NCBI GenBank assembly: GCA_951394045.1
Contig: OX595988.1
Coordinates: 2,123,352-2,187,351, forward strand
Length of the DNA stretch: 64,000 bases
Reading direction: 5' to 3'
From: Nitzschia sp. DOCU1
Lineage: Eukaryota > Bacillariophyta > Bacillariophyceae > Bacillariales > Bacillariaceae
Below the pieces are notes generated by a model. That model searched no databases. It was given only the letters and a program-made list of their open reading frames with translations, and was not told the origin of the DNA. How positions within the stretch are numbered: the stretch's first letter is position 1; every line of letters starts with the position of its first letter. The translations under genes were made by a program, and so were the position numbers. Positions 36,625 through 48,682 of this stretch are shown in pieces.

Positions 36625-38610
36625 ATGTCATGCCTAGGTGGAGGATTGGGCGATTGGATGTGCGCAGAAGATGAGACAATCAATCTTTTGCGAGTAGAAA
36701 GTCAGTCGAAGGGGCCCATGGCAGCCTTGCTCTCAGCACTGGACTACTATCCTTTGGGGCCCGAGGACGAAGACTCAATGATGCCAATAGACTCTCAGTT
36801 TGAGAGCGACAGTGAAGCAAGTTCCATCATTGATGACGACGAACGGACGGGCCCAGCTGAGGGTGAGCATTTGCACAAGGAAGAGCTAGCTTTGGAAGTC
36901 GAACCGCCGGAGGAATCAAATCCCATCCGATCGCCCGAATTTATACCATACACAGACCACAAACTGAAGGCTCAAATGAGAGCCAAGGAGCTAGAAGAAC
37001 TTAGGCAGCGAAATCTGACCTCACACGGTAAGCATCGGACAGCCCCGATATTGAAAATTGACCTTCACTACTCTCATCGTTCGAGCATCCCATGATGTTT
37101 ACCACCAAAAGCTGCAAAACTCGACACTGCCGATGCCCCCACTGACGTTGATACTTTCCACAGACGACAAAAGGAACTCAACGAGGCGCAACGAAAAAAT
37201 CAAATGCTTGCAAAAGACTTTCTTCACGCCTACAGAGCAGACGACAAGCAAGTTCTGGACGAGATTCGAAGGAAGTTGTCAAAGGGATCTGATGCCCGCT
37301 GGTCTATCCAAGCTTCCCTTTCGGCCCCTGCGTATTTCACTATGGCAGAAATTGATGAGTTTCACCGTCAACAGAAAGATATCGTTGCTTGGAGAACTGA
37401 GCGCGTTAAATCCTTTGGAGATGGAGTTACGATTCCAGAGTCTGAAAATGCAGAAACAATAGTGCTGAGTGATGAGTTTCGGGTGAAAGTGAATATCAAA
37501 AAGATTCAGACTATCTTAGACGGAAGGGAAAGTATTGAAGCTGCATTAAGATCTCCGTTGCCGGACTCTCCACCATGTGGTAATTCACCAGTCGCTTTGC
37601 ATGGTACTCCCAGTGGAGCGGACAGGTCGGTTTTGGAACCCGAAGGTGCTATATTTGGTGAAGTGGAGAAGAAGTATCTGGAATGTTCAAATGGAGCGGA
37701 GGAACTACAACAAAAGTCTGCCGAGACGGATGAAAATTCTGATATTGAATCTACAGAAGGCACAAATCGAAACAACAGCCGTGTGATTCAACCAGACCTT
37801 GTGAAAGAGACTGTAACAATGGAAAGTATGGAGCCGGATACTGCATCTACGATGGTTGACCCGGAGCTTCTAGGAGAGGATTCAATTCGTTCTCAGTCGC
37901 AGAGTGATCCTTGGTCCCGTGGACGACATGACACGGATGAAGTTCGCGACGACATGTGCATTCCTTGTGGAGAGAACCACTCTGTCTCAACGACACAAGG
38001 CACGACCGATACTCCGGCTGGCAGTTCTGCGTCAATAACCAAGAGTTTTTCGTCGTATACTTCGTTGATTGTGCCACCCAAAATCAAAACTCCAGGTTCC
38101 CTACTGGCCGCCTCTCGCAAGAGCCAAGTTTCGACGTTGAAAGCTGGTGCCATGCTGAAAGATACAAGAAAGTCGTTGTTTAGTGACCAAGATAGCGCAT
38201 CGAGTCCAGATTCCACTTCGGAGCGATCTTCATCCAAGCGACACATGTTTTTGAAGCGCGTGCCCTTATACGCACGACGTCCTACGGTGAAACGACAAAA
38301 AGGAGTTGGAACAATCTGTTCCAACAAATACATTCCAAATCTTCACCCAAAACGTGATGGCTGTGAACGTTGTTTATATTGGGCATCATCTGAAGAGAAG
38401 GAGAAGTTTAAGGAAAGAGGGCACCATCTTCGAATCATGATGGTTCGTGGTGGTTGCGGACGCGATTGTACAATTTTTCCTCGACACGATGATGAATTCC
38501 CGGTCCGTTTGTGCAAGAAGTGTTACTTTGACACTCATCGGGATGGGTCATCATCTGGCAGAAAGGAAGAGGAAGACAAACTTTTGTGGAGCAATGGTTC
38601 TTTCAGCTAG
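36625..38610 (+). CDS. Acidic 633-aa protein with C-terminal Cys/His domain, unknown
   Basis: Modelled as join(36625..37027, 37112..38610). The intron (84 nt, GTAAGC...CAAAAG) is phase 1 and makes TSH|AAKLDTADAPTDVDTF, a smooth continuation; the first ATG gives MSCLGGGLGDWMC. The N-terminal third is acidic. The segment ELNEAQRKNQMLAKDFLHAY, IRRKLSKGSDARWSIQASL is helical. The middle is Ser/Asp/Glu-rich and probably disordered. The last ~90 residues contain CSNKYIPNL, DGCERCLYWASSEE, GHHLRIMMVRGGCGRDC and VRLCKKCYFDTH: ten Cys/His positions able to bind two zinc ions. This looks like a nuclear or regulatory protein, but I do not recognise the domain. Confidence 0.72.
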
Positions 38611-38731
38611 ATTGAAGGCAGCAATGTCCTACAGTAACACATTTGAAGGATCACATACATTACCTTAATAGGAATGGTCTAAACTACGTCGTCATCCCCT
38701 ATAGTCGTCGTTCTGGTTTACCCCTACCTGC

Positions 38732-40177
38732 CTACCCGTCAGTTTTGGCTCTCTTGGCGTCGCTGGCTTCCTCACCGTCTGCATCTCGTTTCTTCTTTTT
38801 CTTGACAACCATCATGGGTTGAGTGGGGGGCACTTCCGGGACTGTGGCAGTAATGGTGGGCTGTCCAAAACCGATTTGCGTCGTGGAGCCATCGTCCGCT
38901 TGCGTAATAGCCTTTTGTGCCATGACCTTGAGTTGGGATGCCTCTCGGACGGCTTGCTGAGAACGCTCCGCTTCGTCCACGGTCTCTTGAATCTCATCTA
39001 GTAGCTCTCTCAAGTCTGCGACGCGGGGGTCATCTTCTTCGACAGGTGTAAGCGAAGCGACCTTGGCTCTCCAGGTGTTGAGAGCTTGGCTGGCATCGCT
39101 GGCGGCCAATTCGGCTTCATCCATGCCAGTAGTCTTCATGCCGGCCTTTTTGGAGGATGATGCATTTTCATCATTGTCGTCGTGCGACAAGATGGCACCA
39201 TGATCCATGCCACACAAATTGGCGATTTGCCCGCATAGGGTTCGAGCGCAGTCAACGTAGAGCTGCACTCCCTTTTGGCAATGCTCTTGGCTGACTTTTA
39301 GCTTGGAGGCATCAGGATTTTCATCCTTTTGTAGCTCTGTCGAGTTGGACAGATACGAGAGCCCCAAGTTGTATTGGGCATCGGCGATCTTGCGATCAAA
39401 AGGCGGAAGTAGGTCCTTTCGAATATTCAGACAAGCTTCATAGTCCATAATGGCTTCTGAATAGCGCCCATTCAAGCGCTGCAAATCTCCTTCGCGGAGC
39501 AAAATCTGCGCCAGATCCAGCTGCAACTTGGTCGTTTCTTCGGGTGTCCTGGTAGCCTTGTTGTTATCGTTTGTCAACATTGCTTGCACAATGTTGCGAG
39601 CGGTATCCAGGTTCTCCCACGCAATTTCCATGTCTTCGACATTGGCCTCCGCGGGAGGGAGTGGCGTCCCTGACGATTCTTGTGGAACGCCTGCCGCAGC
39701 AGCAGCAGCATCGTCTTCTTCGGTCTGAGGGTCCACCCCCTCTTCTGTCTGCGCGACGGTCATTTGTGTGTCATTAGATTCCTCGATAGAATATAAAAGA
39801 GTGGTTCCATAGAGATAGTGGAATGGACCCATGCATTCGTGCAGGTCCATTTCGGACTCTGGCGTCTGAAGGGAAATGAGGACAGCTTGAGCTTCTTGAA
39901 TGGCTTCTTCAATCAACTCCATGGCTTGTTCAAAGTCGCCACTTGCCAAGAGGGATTTCGCAAGGACGTACTTTTCGGATTTCTCCGATGACTCGTACGT
40001 GGGGGCAGCAATGGCAGCAGCAACTGTGGGCGCCAATGATGATTCTTCCTTTGTCGGCATCATTGCCGCCTTGGTGGGAGATGTCTTTGTCGCTCCGCAA
40101 TCAGCCACTTCCGTAGATGACGCGGTCTGCTGCACCTCCTTGTGAGAGGGAGAGGTTTTGGCATCAGGGGCAGCCAT
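38732..40177 (-). CDS. NASP: NASP/Hif1-type histone chaperone (SHNi-TPR)
   Basis: Single exon, 481 aa. The TPR series begins KYVLAKSLLASGDFEQAMELIEEAI and is split by an acidic insertion (TQTEEDDAAAA-type) after GPFHYLYGTTLLYSIEES, exactly the 'interrupted TPR' layout of SHNi-TPR proteins. Further repeats are AQILLREGDLQRLNGRYSEAI, YEACLNIRKDLLPPFDRKIADAQYNLGLSYL. A long helix (RELLDEIQETVDEAERSQQAV) precedes a Lys-rich tail (VVKKKKKRDADG...KRAKTDG) that is a likely nuclear localisation signal. NASP binds histone H3-H4 (and H1 in animals) and supplies histones for assembly. Divergent from PDS5, 552 bp apart. Confidence 0.9.
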   Translation of the reverse strand: MAAPDAKTSPSHKEVQQTASSTEVADCGATKTSPTKAAMMPTKEESSLAPTVAAAIAAPTYESSEKSEKYVLAKSLLASGDFEQAMELIEEAIQEAQAVLISLQTPESEMDLHECMGPFHYLYGTTLLYSIEESNDTQMTVAQTEEGVDPQTEEDDAAAAAAGVPQESSGTPLPPAEANVEDMEIAWENLDTARNIVQAMLTNDNNKATRTPEETTKLQLDLAQILLREGDLQRLNGRYSEAIMDYEACLNIRKDLLPPFDRKIADAQYNLGLSYLSNSTELQKDENPDASKLKVSQEHCQKGVQLYVDCARTLCGQIANLCGMDHGAILSHDDNDENASSSKKAGMKTTGMDEAELAASDASQALNTWRAKVASLTPVEEDDPRVADLRELLDEIQETVDEAERSQQAVREASQLKVMAQKAITQADDGSTTQIGFGQPTITATVPEVPPTQPMMVVKKKKKRDADGEEASDAKRAKTDG

Positions 40178-40729
40178 TGTTGTTTTTCTTGTCTTCTCGG
40201 ATCAGAGAGGCCACTGTGAACGAATGAGTAAAATATGGAATTGTTGGAAGCAACGAGCGCGAGGAGGAGGGACTGCTGCCAACGACACCCTCCGACATGC
40301 GACGATGGAATGGCAAGCGCGCCCTTCTGTGCCGCACGTGTATCTTACGTAGGGCTGGTACTAGGCAAAGTTAAGTCGACGCAGTCGATTGTTCGCAACG
40401 CGCCAAAAAGTCTTCAAACCGAAATCAAATATGAAGCACGTAGCATTGGTACGGGGATTCTACGTACGGATGAACAGCCACATTTTTTCAAACCTCCTCG
40501 TGATTCCACGAGCGCCCCTCTCTCATCGCAAGACGTTCTCAGCAGTCAACAGTCGGTCGTTAACAGCAGAGAGCAAGAGCAAACTCGAGGCATCGACCGG
40601 AGCAAACTGCAGGTATACATAGTGGTGGTGATTGCCCGAAATATCTTCAGTATATTTGAGCAGTGCAATAGTGTACTCCAAAGCAAACGTGCCACGAACC
40701 CAGGCGACAAATTATCATCGACCATCATC
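40178..40729. promoter_or_regulatory. Divergent region shared by NASP and PDS5
   Basis: Two S-phase chromatin genes start outward from this 552-bp stretch. GCGCG clusters occur at 40255-40330. A shared cell-cycle-regulated promoter is plausible but inferred. A plus-strand frame through it is not conserved-looking. Confidence 0.4.
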
Positions 40730-43700
40730 ATGGCATCGAACGCCTCCGCTACAAATTCAGTGTCGGAAGCAAGTGTTCAAAGTAGCGACGATGGCAGCAG
40801 TGGTTCACACCGTGACGATGACAATGCTCTTGTTTTATCTGCAAAGTATTTACTTCGGAGCAAAGGAAAGGTGAGAAGTGGCCGCGCTGCCATGACTGCG
40901 CCATGGTGGCAGTCGCGTTGTAACTGTTGACTGACTCATTGATTTGATTGTCCTTTCAAAATGTAGAAGGATTTAATTCAGAGACTGCGTCGTGTGGTGG
41001 AAGTACTTCGAGACGATGACACTATCGAAGTTGATTCTGCAGCATTTCCCGGCTTGAATGATCTCTGTCAAGAGCTCATCAAATACATGGATCACAACGA
41101 CAAGCAAGTGCGACTGTACACGGTCAGCGCCTGCATGGAGCTCTTTACCATTTATGCTCCGGACGCGCCGTGGAGCACCGATGAAACCCTGGACATTTTT
41201 CGACAGACGATTCGACAGCTAGCAAGTCTTGCGCATACGACGGCTCCCACGCAGCCCCACTATCAGGACTATGCTCGTATTCTAGAGCTCCTGGCGGAGG
41301 TCAAAATCGGTGTCATTCTTGTAGAAATGACCAAGGAGGAGGAGTCGCAAGCAGAAGCACTCCCCGTCTTGGCCGACCTATTTCGTACCTTGCTGCAATC
41401 GGTGCGGGCCGAACATCCCCCCGAAATTGCAGAACGAATTCAAGCCACGATTTGTGGCTGTTTTGAAGAATTTCATGACGGTATCACTCTGCCCACGGCA
41501 CTGCTGGACGAAGTCCTACTTTGCATCGGACAAGGGCCTCGCGTCTTGGTCGTCAATCCACAAAAGGCGGCAGCTGCGCAGCGTTCCAAGAAAGCGCCAC
41601 AGTTACCCGCACATCAAGTCGAGCAACCGAATCCAAGTTTTCTTGTCGCGAGCTCGATTATTCGCAGTTCGGTGGACCGTCTCAGCACTCCTATCGCCGC
41701 TCTTTTGAACGGACTTTTGAACAATGATACGCGACTAGTGTCGGAGTCGTCCATTTCGACGCAGCTCGTCAAGGATCTGTCCAAACCCCAAGCCCAGGAT
41801 CAAAATTCACATGCTGATGTCTACAATATCGTGTATGAGCTCCACCGGGTAGCTCCCTCCATTTTGACTACTGTAATTGGGACATTGACTAATTTCTTGG
41901 TTGTTCCAGAGGTGGATCAGCGCAAATTGGTGATCCAGCTCCTTGGCAAGCTTTTTGTCAAAAAGCCAGGTACATTTGCAAATCAATTTCGACTCTGCTA
42001 TCGTCAGTGGTTGGAACGTGCTCAAGACAAGGACACATCGATTCGACTGGTCATGGTTCATCTTTTGTTGCAATTGATCTTACCGGCTGCCACAAGTACG
42101 GTTGTGGAAGATGGCCTCCATCAAGTCTCGGACGAAGCGCAGTCCATGCTTCGATTGTGCTTGGATGATCCGTCATCCGAAGTGCGCCTGAAGACAATTC
42201 ATGGGATCTGTGACACTGCTTTTCGCTACCCGACAGCCGTCTCGTTGGATACATGGCTCGCAGTGGGTGTCAAAGTAACAAGCAAACAAAAGCAGGAGCG
42301 AAAGGATGCCTTGACCGGTTTGGTGCAAATGTATTACCGTCATTTTATGACAAAACGCTTGGTGGACGTCAATGCAGGTGGAGATGACGTCCCTTTAGAG
42401 ATTGTTCAATCGGCTCTGGACGCTGACGATGATGCGGTTCTTCGGGATCGCTTGGAGTGGATTCCTAGTCGAGTTTTTGAATGTGCGAGTTGGAAGGACG
42501 ACGCCGACTTACAATCACGGGTCTGGCAGGCCATGGACGACATGCTGTTGGGATCAGAGTTGACATCGACTTCTTCGTCCCATCAGCTTAGCTCAACCGC
42601 TCGGGCGGTTGGCTTGGCGGTGCTAGTGGAGAGTTTGGAAGAGAATGCTCTCTCCTGGCTTGGGGGTCTGTTGCGAGAACGGGCCAAGTTACAAAAGAAA
42701 CTGAGTGATTATATGGATGCTCGATCTTTGATTCGAGAACACCCCGCAGGTACGTTTGGAAGGCATCAGTCAAGTTATTATCCCTTATGCTCCTCTTCTA
42801 ATGTTGGGCGACGATTTTCATGATTCAGGCTCCGAAGAGAGTTTGACCGCCAACGCAAATGCGCTGGACCTTCTAGAGGCAGTTGCATCCTTCACGGATG
42901 TATCATCTGGGAATACAGGCGAGCGCAATCCGGTACTTGAGAAATTTCACAGTGCCAAGGACAAGCACATTTTCCGTATTCTGTCGACGATCGCGACTCC
43001 AACTCACTCGACCAAAGCTCGGGTTCGTGCCTTTGACGAATTGCCTAAGCGTGTCAAATCGCAGGGAGATGGTGCGGTCAAATTTGTAAAGGGGTTGGTC
43101 CGAAAGTGTGCCATGGGGGATTTTTTGAATCAAGACATTGTACATCATTGTATACTTCTGGCTCAAGAGTTTGGGACGCAAGGTGACTGGGACTCTTGTC
43201 GCAAGTTTTTGAAATGTATTCAGCTTGCGGCAGAGTACTTTCCCTCGCTATGTGGAAACCCACAGTGTTTCCAGACTTTGACGGAACTGTTCAGTACCAG
43301 CCGATCGTCCAAGCAGAAGGGAATCGATGATGTTGTCACCAATCTAAGCGGCATTTTAGCAAAGGCCGCTCCGACTCAAAAACTGTCAGAGGCTGAAGCA
43401 TCTGTTGATTCGAGTTTTCGCAAAGATTTGTTGCGTCTTTGTCGCGACGGGACACCGGAGCAAGCTCGCCATGCCATCAAAACGCTCGCCGCTGTGGTTG
43501 CATCGGAAGAGCAGGGTGAGGGCTCGAGTGGATTTGATGTTTTGTTGAACTCCTTGACAAGCTCTTCGGTTCTATCTACCGACAGCGAACGCTTGGTCAG
43601 CGTACTGGCTGCACTGTCGGAATTTTCCGAAGCTGCTCCTCAAGTAATGTTGTCCGAGAAAGGGCAGAAGTTGGTCAAGTTTGCTCTGGAGACAGTTCTG

Positions 43701-45944
43701 TTGGGGAAAGGGCAGCCTTCGGATGGCCAAGATTGTTCGGAAGAGATGGATGAAGCAGACCAGTCGCGGCCACGAGCAAAGTCGACTACACCTCAGCGGA
43801 GAAAGAGTGGTAAGAGGAAGCACTTGAGCCCAGGCGTTTCGTCGGATATTCTTGACGATATGGATCTTTCCTTTTCCTGTCGCAAACTATGTGCTGCCAT
43901 TGAGTTTCTGGTTTCCTTGACACGGTCATCGATTTTTTCATCCCGCAAGCTGCGACTATCGCAGCCTCCGTCTAAGTTCTCTATCAGTTCTGGCATGTCA
44001 ACTGAGAACATTGAAACCCTATTCGAGACATTGTGCAATATTCTCCGCGACGAGGGGATACCCCCGAACAATAGTGATCGCAAGGAATGCAGTATACGGC
44101 AAGATCGCGCTGCTCTTCGCCAGTGCGCCGCCATCAATCTCTTTAGGCTTTGTGACCCCCGACTTTCGCTGGACCAGCAATTTTTGACCACAACTCGGTG
44201 GCACACACTCGCTGGGGCTCTGCTGGACGATGAGCGAGTCGTTCGTGACAGGATAATGGAAGAATTAGGTCTCATGCTGACAGGCAATGGAAGGTATGGA
44301 AATTATGCTCAGGCGGGACAAGCCATGATCCCAAGCTTCAATTTCTTGGCCATGGTAGTATTGTGCACGGATGGCGACCATGCAACCGCCAATGGAAATG
44401 CTGCTAATGTTGGCAAACGTTCTACCACCACAAAGACGAATGCTTTGGAGTGCGTGAACGCTTTGAGAAAGAAGTATGAGGTGGAATCGGAGCAAGCTCG
44501 TGCCAACGGACCAACTGCTGAACAGCATTTCGAACGTCACATGAAAGTCCGGCTCATGCCGGAATATGTTGTGCCCTACGCGTTTCACCTCCTAGCCTGT
44601 CGAAAGGAGACGCCAGTCAGTGAACGTGGAGGTTCTTACAAGCAAACTGGCGCTGGAGCTGGGGAATCATCTGTAGATGATGAGGAATACACCGAGTCAA
44701 ATGAAAGTCTGGAACGGGCGCTGCGGAAGCGCCTCAAGTGGCTTCTTGATCCCCTGGTTCTTTCGCTGGGAGAATCTGCGGACAACATTTCCTTTCTTAT
44801 GCGAATGGCCGAAAAGCTTACTCGATTCAAGCCTGTTCTGGCCTACTCGGCGGCTTCTGACAGCGAAAGGGCTGCTGCGCGACTCAACTCTGTGTGTGAG
44901 GCCGCGCGTAAAGTGTTGATGTCCTACGTCAAGAAGGATGTCAATTTAGCCTCCTTTCCTGGTCAGATCATGCTTCCCGGTAATCTCTTTGAAAAGATGC
45001 CACCCAGTGCAGGAGCCACGTCAAAAAATGCGCCCTCTCCCAAGAAAGTTGATTCTCCTCGTGTCAAGTTGGACGTGCGATCGCCGTTGCTGACCCGGAC
45101 AGAGCCTCAGTCCATCGAAGAACCAATGTCTCAACCATCGATTGAGTCGTCACAGAAAGGGGAAGAGCGTGTGGCAACTGCGCTCGGACGCATTGGAACC
45201 GAATCGTCGTCTGAAGGCTCTCTTGCGCACAAGCGCTCAGAGCGACCTCGTCGATACCCTCTTCGAACAAGCGGTGAAGGAAGTCACGTTCACTTCTCTC
45301 CCGAAGTTTCCGCGCGTGAAATCCTGGGTCCTGAAAGTTTCGGAGCCCTTTCTCCTATTGAGCGGAAATTGTCTATTGCTGCAGATAGTCCTGGCGTGCT
45401 TCTGGACAGCGGGGAGAAAACCCGAGGCACCACTCCACCATCTGCACTCAATGACATGGCACTGATGACCGCCACCGCATCTGTCCGTTTGAGTCAGACT
45501 GTCACCGATTCGTCATCTTCGGGGTCGCCTGGGAAACGGAGCTTGCGCTCGAAGGATAGGAATCATGCAGTACACCTGGACAAGGCAGCAAAGTCAGAAG
45601 CTTTGCAACAGAACAGTCAGACGACTGCAGAAGTGGCATCCGGTATCAACAGAAAGAGAGCATCACCCGACGCTGGTCTAAAGGCGAACAAGAAGCCCCG
45701 GAAGGCCTCGGTCCCTTCCCAAATCCAGATTGTGCGCCATCGTCCATTACAGGACAATGTTCATGCAAAGCAGGTGCTCGCTGCGCGAAAAGTAGCAACA
45801 GGGGAAGGAAGCAATGACTTGGACTTCGATCATGATGAACAGGCGGCCGAAGTCGCCAAACCGAAGAAGAAGGCTCCCGTCAGAAACAAGGAAAACAGCG
45901 TGCAGCCGCGAGTACGTTCATCACGGCGGCGAGCCAAGATATGA
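40730..45944 (+). CDS. PDS5: PDS5 cohesin-associated HEAT-repeat protein
   Basis: Modelled as join(40730..40870, 40967..42749, 42829..45944), 1679 aa; introns of 96 and 79 nt, phases 0 and 1 (EHPAG|SEES). The N-terminal signature RLYTVSACMELFTIYAPDAPW, then FRQTIRQLASL and YQDYARILELLAEVKIGVILVEM, matches PDS5 and not condensin. HADVYNIVYELHRVAPSILTTVI and KLVIQLLGKLF continue the HEAT array. The C-terminal ~350 residues are disordered and basic (KKPRKASVPS, SSRRRAKI) with nuclear localisation signals, as in plant and animal PDS5. It modulates cohesin loading, release and acetylation on chromatin. An ATG at 42756 inside intron 2 is not a start. Confidence 0.92.
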
Positions 45945-46238
45945 TAATTTCGGGCTGTCGCGATCTGCTTCTGACGTGTGCCCTGTGTAGCTACTAGTAG
46001 ACACCAAGATTACTACGTAGAGAAGCAAAAACCAGTACGAGTTGCGTGAGATGTCAGCTCCTTCCTGCATTTCATTTGATGGTAACAGCGACAAAACATA
46101 GCAACGAAGACCACAATTATTATTTCTTGCTAAAGTCTTAGTTTTGCCATTTACACATGATGTAAAGCCCAGAGACCTCCGGTGCCCTATTTGAACACAT
46201 AGGATGGTGGTTGCTTGTTTCTCGGACCGCTGCTGTAC
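45945..46238. other. Convergent intergenic PDS5 / PiT
   Basis: 294 bp between two stops, with a CTACTAGTAG motif near 45993 of the kind often seen in 3' flanks here. Nothing else. Confidence 0.35.
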
Positions 46239-47828
46239 TTACATACTTGGCGAATAAGCAATGAAGGCGAAAAACCCGGCATTGACAATGCACGCGGTGA
46301 AAAAAATGGCAACCCAACCGAAGAGGACACGGAAGAGCCACTTCCAGGAAATGTTGGTGGAACCACCACCAGCAAGACCCACACCAGCAGTCGCTCCGAC
46401 CAAGCATTGAGTGGTCGAGACAGGGATTTGCACAAATGAGGCAAGCGACACAGCAAGAGCCGCCGCAAGTTCAATGCAGAATCCACGAGAGGGAGTAATG
46501 ACAGTGAGCTTGAATCCAACAGCCTTGATGATCTTGTATCCAAAAAGTGTAAAGCCAAGAGCAAGGCCGACTCCTCCAAGCGCGAGGACCCACTTATAGA
46601 CGTCGGCCTTCGAGTCGAAAGTACCAGTCTGGTAGATCTGAAGGACGGCACTGATAGGAGCAATGGCGTTGGCGACGTCGTTCGCGCCGTGGGCGAAGGA
46701 AGCGAGGCATGCCGTGAAAACTTGGAGGTAAGAAAAGAGACGTTCGGTTTTCTCATCAAAGACCTCGCCAGCTTCCCACATTTCAGCGGCCCTCTTGTTC
46801 TCATGAAGCGAAATTCTCTTCAAGTCCTGTCTGAAGGTATTTTCGGCAAACCGGTCCCAGAGGTTCTTGTCTTGAGGGGCTCCTTCCTTCTTCACCGGAG
46901 CAGTATCAGGTTTGTCTATAGGTTCCTGTTCCTTGGAGGCGCCGTCCACAAATTCGCTGCCCTCGGGGGTTTCCTTATCGTTGGAGGTGCCGTCCACTTC
47001 TTCGCTGCCTTCGGGGGCTTCTTTGGCCATGTCCGCTTCCTTTTCGGCCAGATCCGCTTTGGCCTGTTCTTCGACCATCTCACCCTCAACTCTCTTCTTA
47101 ATCCTGGGACCAATAATAAAGTGCGTAACGAGAGCACAGAACGCTCCGCCACCGAGAGAGACCGGGAGAATAACGCGATGGCCAAAGTCCTCGATGTCGT
47201 GGTGAGGGTGGGTGCGCCCCTTCTGCAAAATGAAGAAGAGGTTGACAGCGATCGCGCAAAAAACAACAATGGGGTAGGTGTTCATGGCTCGGGTCTGGAC
47301 GTGCTCGCTGTCCAAGACAAAGGTCTTGAGGGTCTTGAAGAAAATGGCACCGATGATGCCGGAATAGATAGGGCAGGCAACCCAGGCGATGAAGATAAGG
47401 CAGGTATCGGGCCACCACATGACTGATTCAAAACCTTCGGCCGCGAGGGAGAATCCGATGAGGGCCCCGATGATTGTGTGGGTGGTGGACACGGGGTACT
47501 CCAGGTGGGTAGCAGTCAATAACCAAGTGCCGCCAACCATGAGAGCACAAAGGTTGCCGAGCATGAGAATATCGGGCTGGTCAGTGTAGTAGGAAGCATC
47601 CAGGATCTTGTTGCGGATAGTGTCGGTGACTGCTTTGCCTAGAGCGACAGCCCCAACAAACTCCATGATGGAGCCAAGGATAATGGCCCATCCGAGCGAA
47701 AGGGCACCGGAGGACACGGAAGAGCCAAATGAATTGGCAACATCGTTGGCGCCGATGCCAAACGCGTAAAAGAATCCGAAGATAACTGCCAGAACGGCGA
47801 TGTAAAGATACTCGGTAAGTTCTGCCAT
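46239..47828 (-). CDS. PiT-family (SLC20/PHO4) phosphate transporter
   Basis: 529 aa from MAELTEYL; the frame's upstream GTG is not a real start. The two signature repeats are intact: GANDVANSFGSSV in the first half and GANDVANAIAPISAV in the second, plus STTHTIIGALIGF and STTQCLVGATAGV, the duplicated substrate-binding motifs. About 10-12 membrane segments flank a central hydrophilic loop containing a duplicated PEGSEEVDG/PEGSEFVDG motif. It imports inorganic phosphate with Na+ (or H+) across the plasma membrane or an internal membrane. Length is in the family range. No plastid signal is visible. Confidence 0.95.
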   Translation of the reverse strand: MAELTEYLYIAVLAVIFGFFYAFGIGANDVANSFGSSVSSGALSLGWAIILGSIMEFVGAVALGKAVTDTIRNKILDASYYTDQPDILMLGNLCALMVGGTWLLTATHLEYPVSTTHTIIGALIGFSLAAEGFESVMWWPDTCLIFIAWVACPIYSGIIGAIFFKTLKTFVLDSEHVQTRAMNTYPIVVFCAIAVNLFFILQKGRTHPHHDIEDFGHRVILPVSLGGGAFCALVTHFIIGPRIKKRVEGEMVEEQAKADLAEKEADMAKEAPEGSEEVDGTSNDKETPEGSEFVDGASKEQEPIDKPDTAPVKKEGAPQDKNLWDRFAENTFRQDLKRISLHENKRAAEMWEAGEVFDEKTERLFSYLQVFTACLASFAHGANDVANAIAPISAVLQIYQTGTFDSKADVYKWVLALGGVGLALGFTLFGYKIIKAVGFKLTVITPSRGFCIELAAALAVSLASFVQIPVSTTQCLVGATAGVGLAGGGSTNISWKWLFRVLFGWVAIFFTACIVNAGFFAFIAYSPSM

Positions 47829-48682
47829 TTTCGCAACAAGTTTCACTTACCAGGATAAATGTTGCTGGTCCGATTTTATGAGAGTGAAGATATTTTGGGA
47901 GGATATGATTCGATTGCCACCTCTGATGCCTGAGATGCGAAGACAGAAGTTGGCACCATTTAGATCCAAAACTACTGAACCTGCAGGAAGCGAGAGGGAT
48001 CACTGAATCTCAGACGAATCTCTGCAGAGCTCAAAGCATAACACAGTACCTGCAGGTACAAGATAGGCGAGCGAAGCCTCACTCTTCGGATATCCAAGAT
48101 GGACGCGACGTAAAGAACTCTTCACCATAAGAACGGTACGACTTGTTGAAAGCGGATAACTCTTTTGTTTTTATGTGTTGCAATTCTGCCGTGCCATACA
48201 CCGTCATTGCTGAATTAATGCCCATGGCAGCGGTGTATCTTTTATGCTGTAGTAGCGTGAATGCCAATAAGTGCAGGCGAGAACGACGAAGCAAAGTGTG
48301 AATGCACTCTCTACCCGCTTCCAGGGTCGGGATATATCTTATCCTGTATAGTGGTACATTACAGGGTAAAGTACATACTGTGTAACGACGCTTTGGGGGG
48401 CCGGCCGGGGGTCAAACAAGCGAGGGCGAAACAAGAGGGCTCCCTGCTTTCGTCCATTCACTACTCATATTTTATTGCAACCATCCAGCGGTAGGCGGTC
48501 GATGTGGTTGCAGAAAGCCGCTTTTCTGTTGTGCCTTGGCCACTACAAATCCGACTACTAGCTAGTAGCCAGTGCAGTCCACATCGTTTCACGGGGTACC
48601 TGGTACAATACCTAGAGTGGGGTCGAGGAATTTTATCTTCTGTGCCTTCAGCCTAGCCAGTGCATTCCGTCGGGTTATTTAG
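47829..48682. other. Intergenic, 854 bp
   Basis: No gene recognised. Contains GGGGGGCCGGCCGGGGG (48395-48411) and GGTACCTGGTAC (48595-48606). Promoter of PiT is at its left side; the FZL-like gene ends at its right. Confidence 0.4.

Noticed and set aside
42750..42828. ATG at 42756 as start of a separate gene
   Set aside because: It lies in a GT-AG intron whose removal joins two halves of PDS5 in phase.
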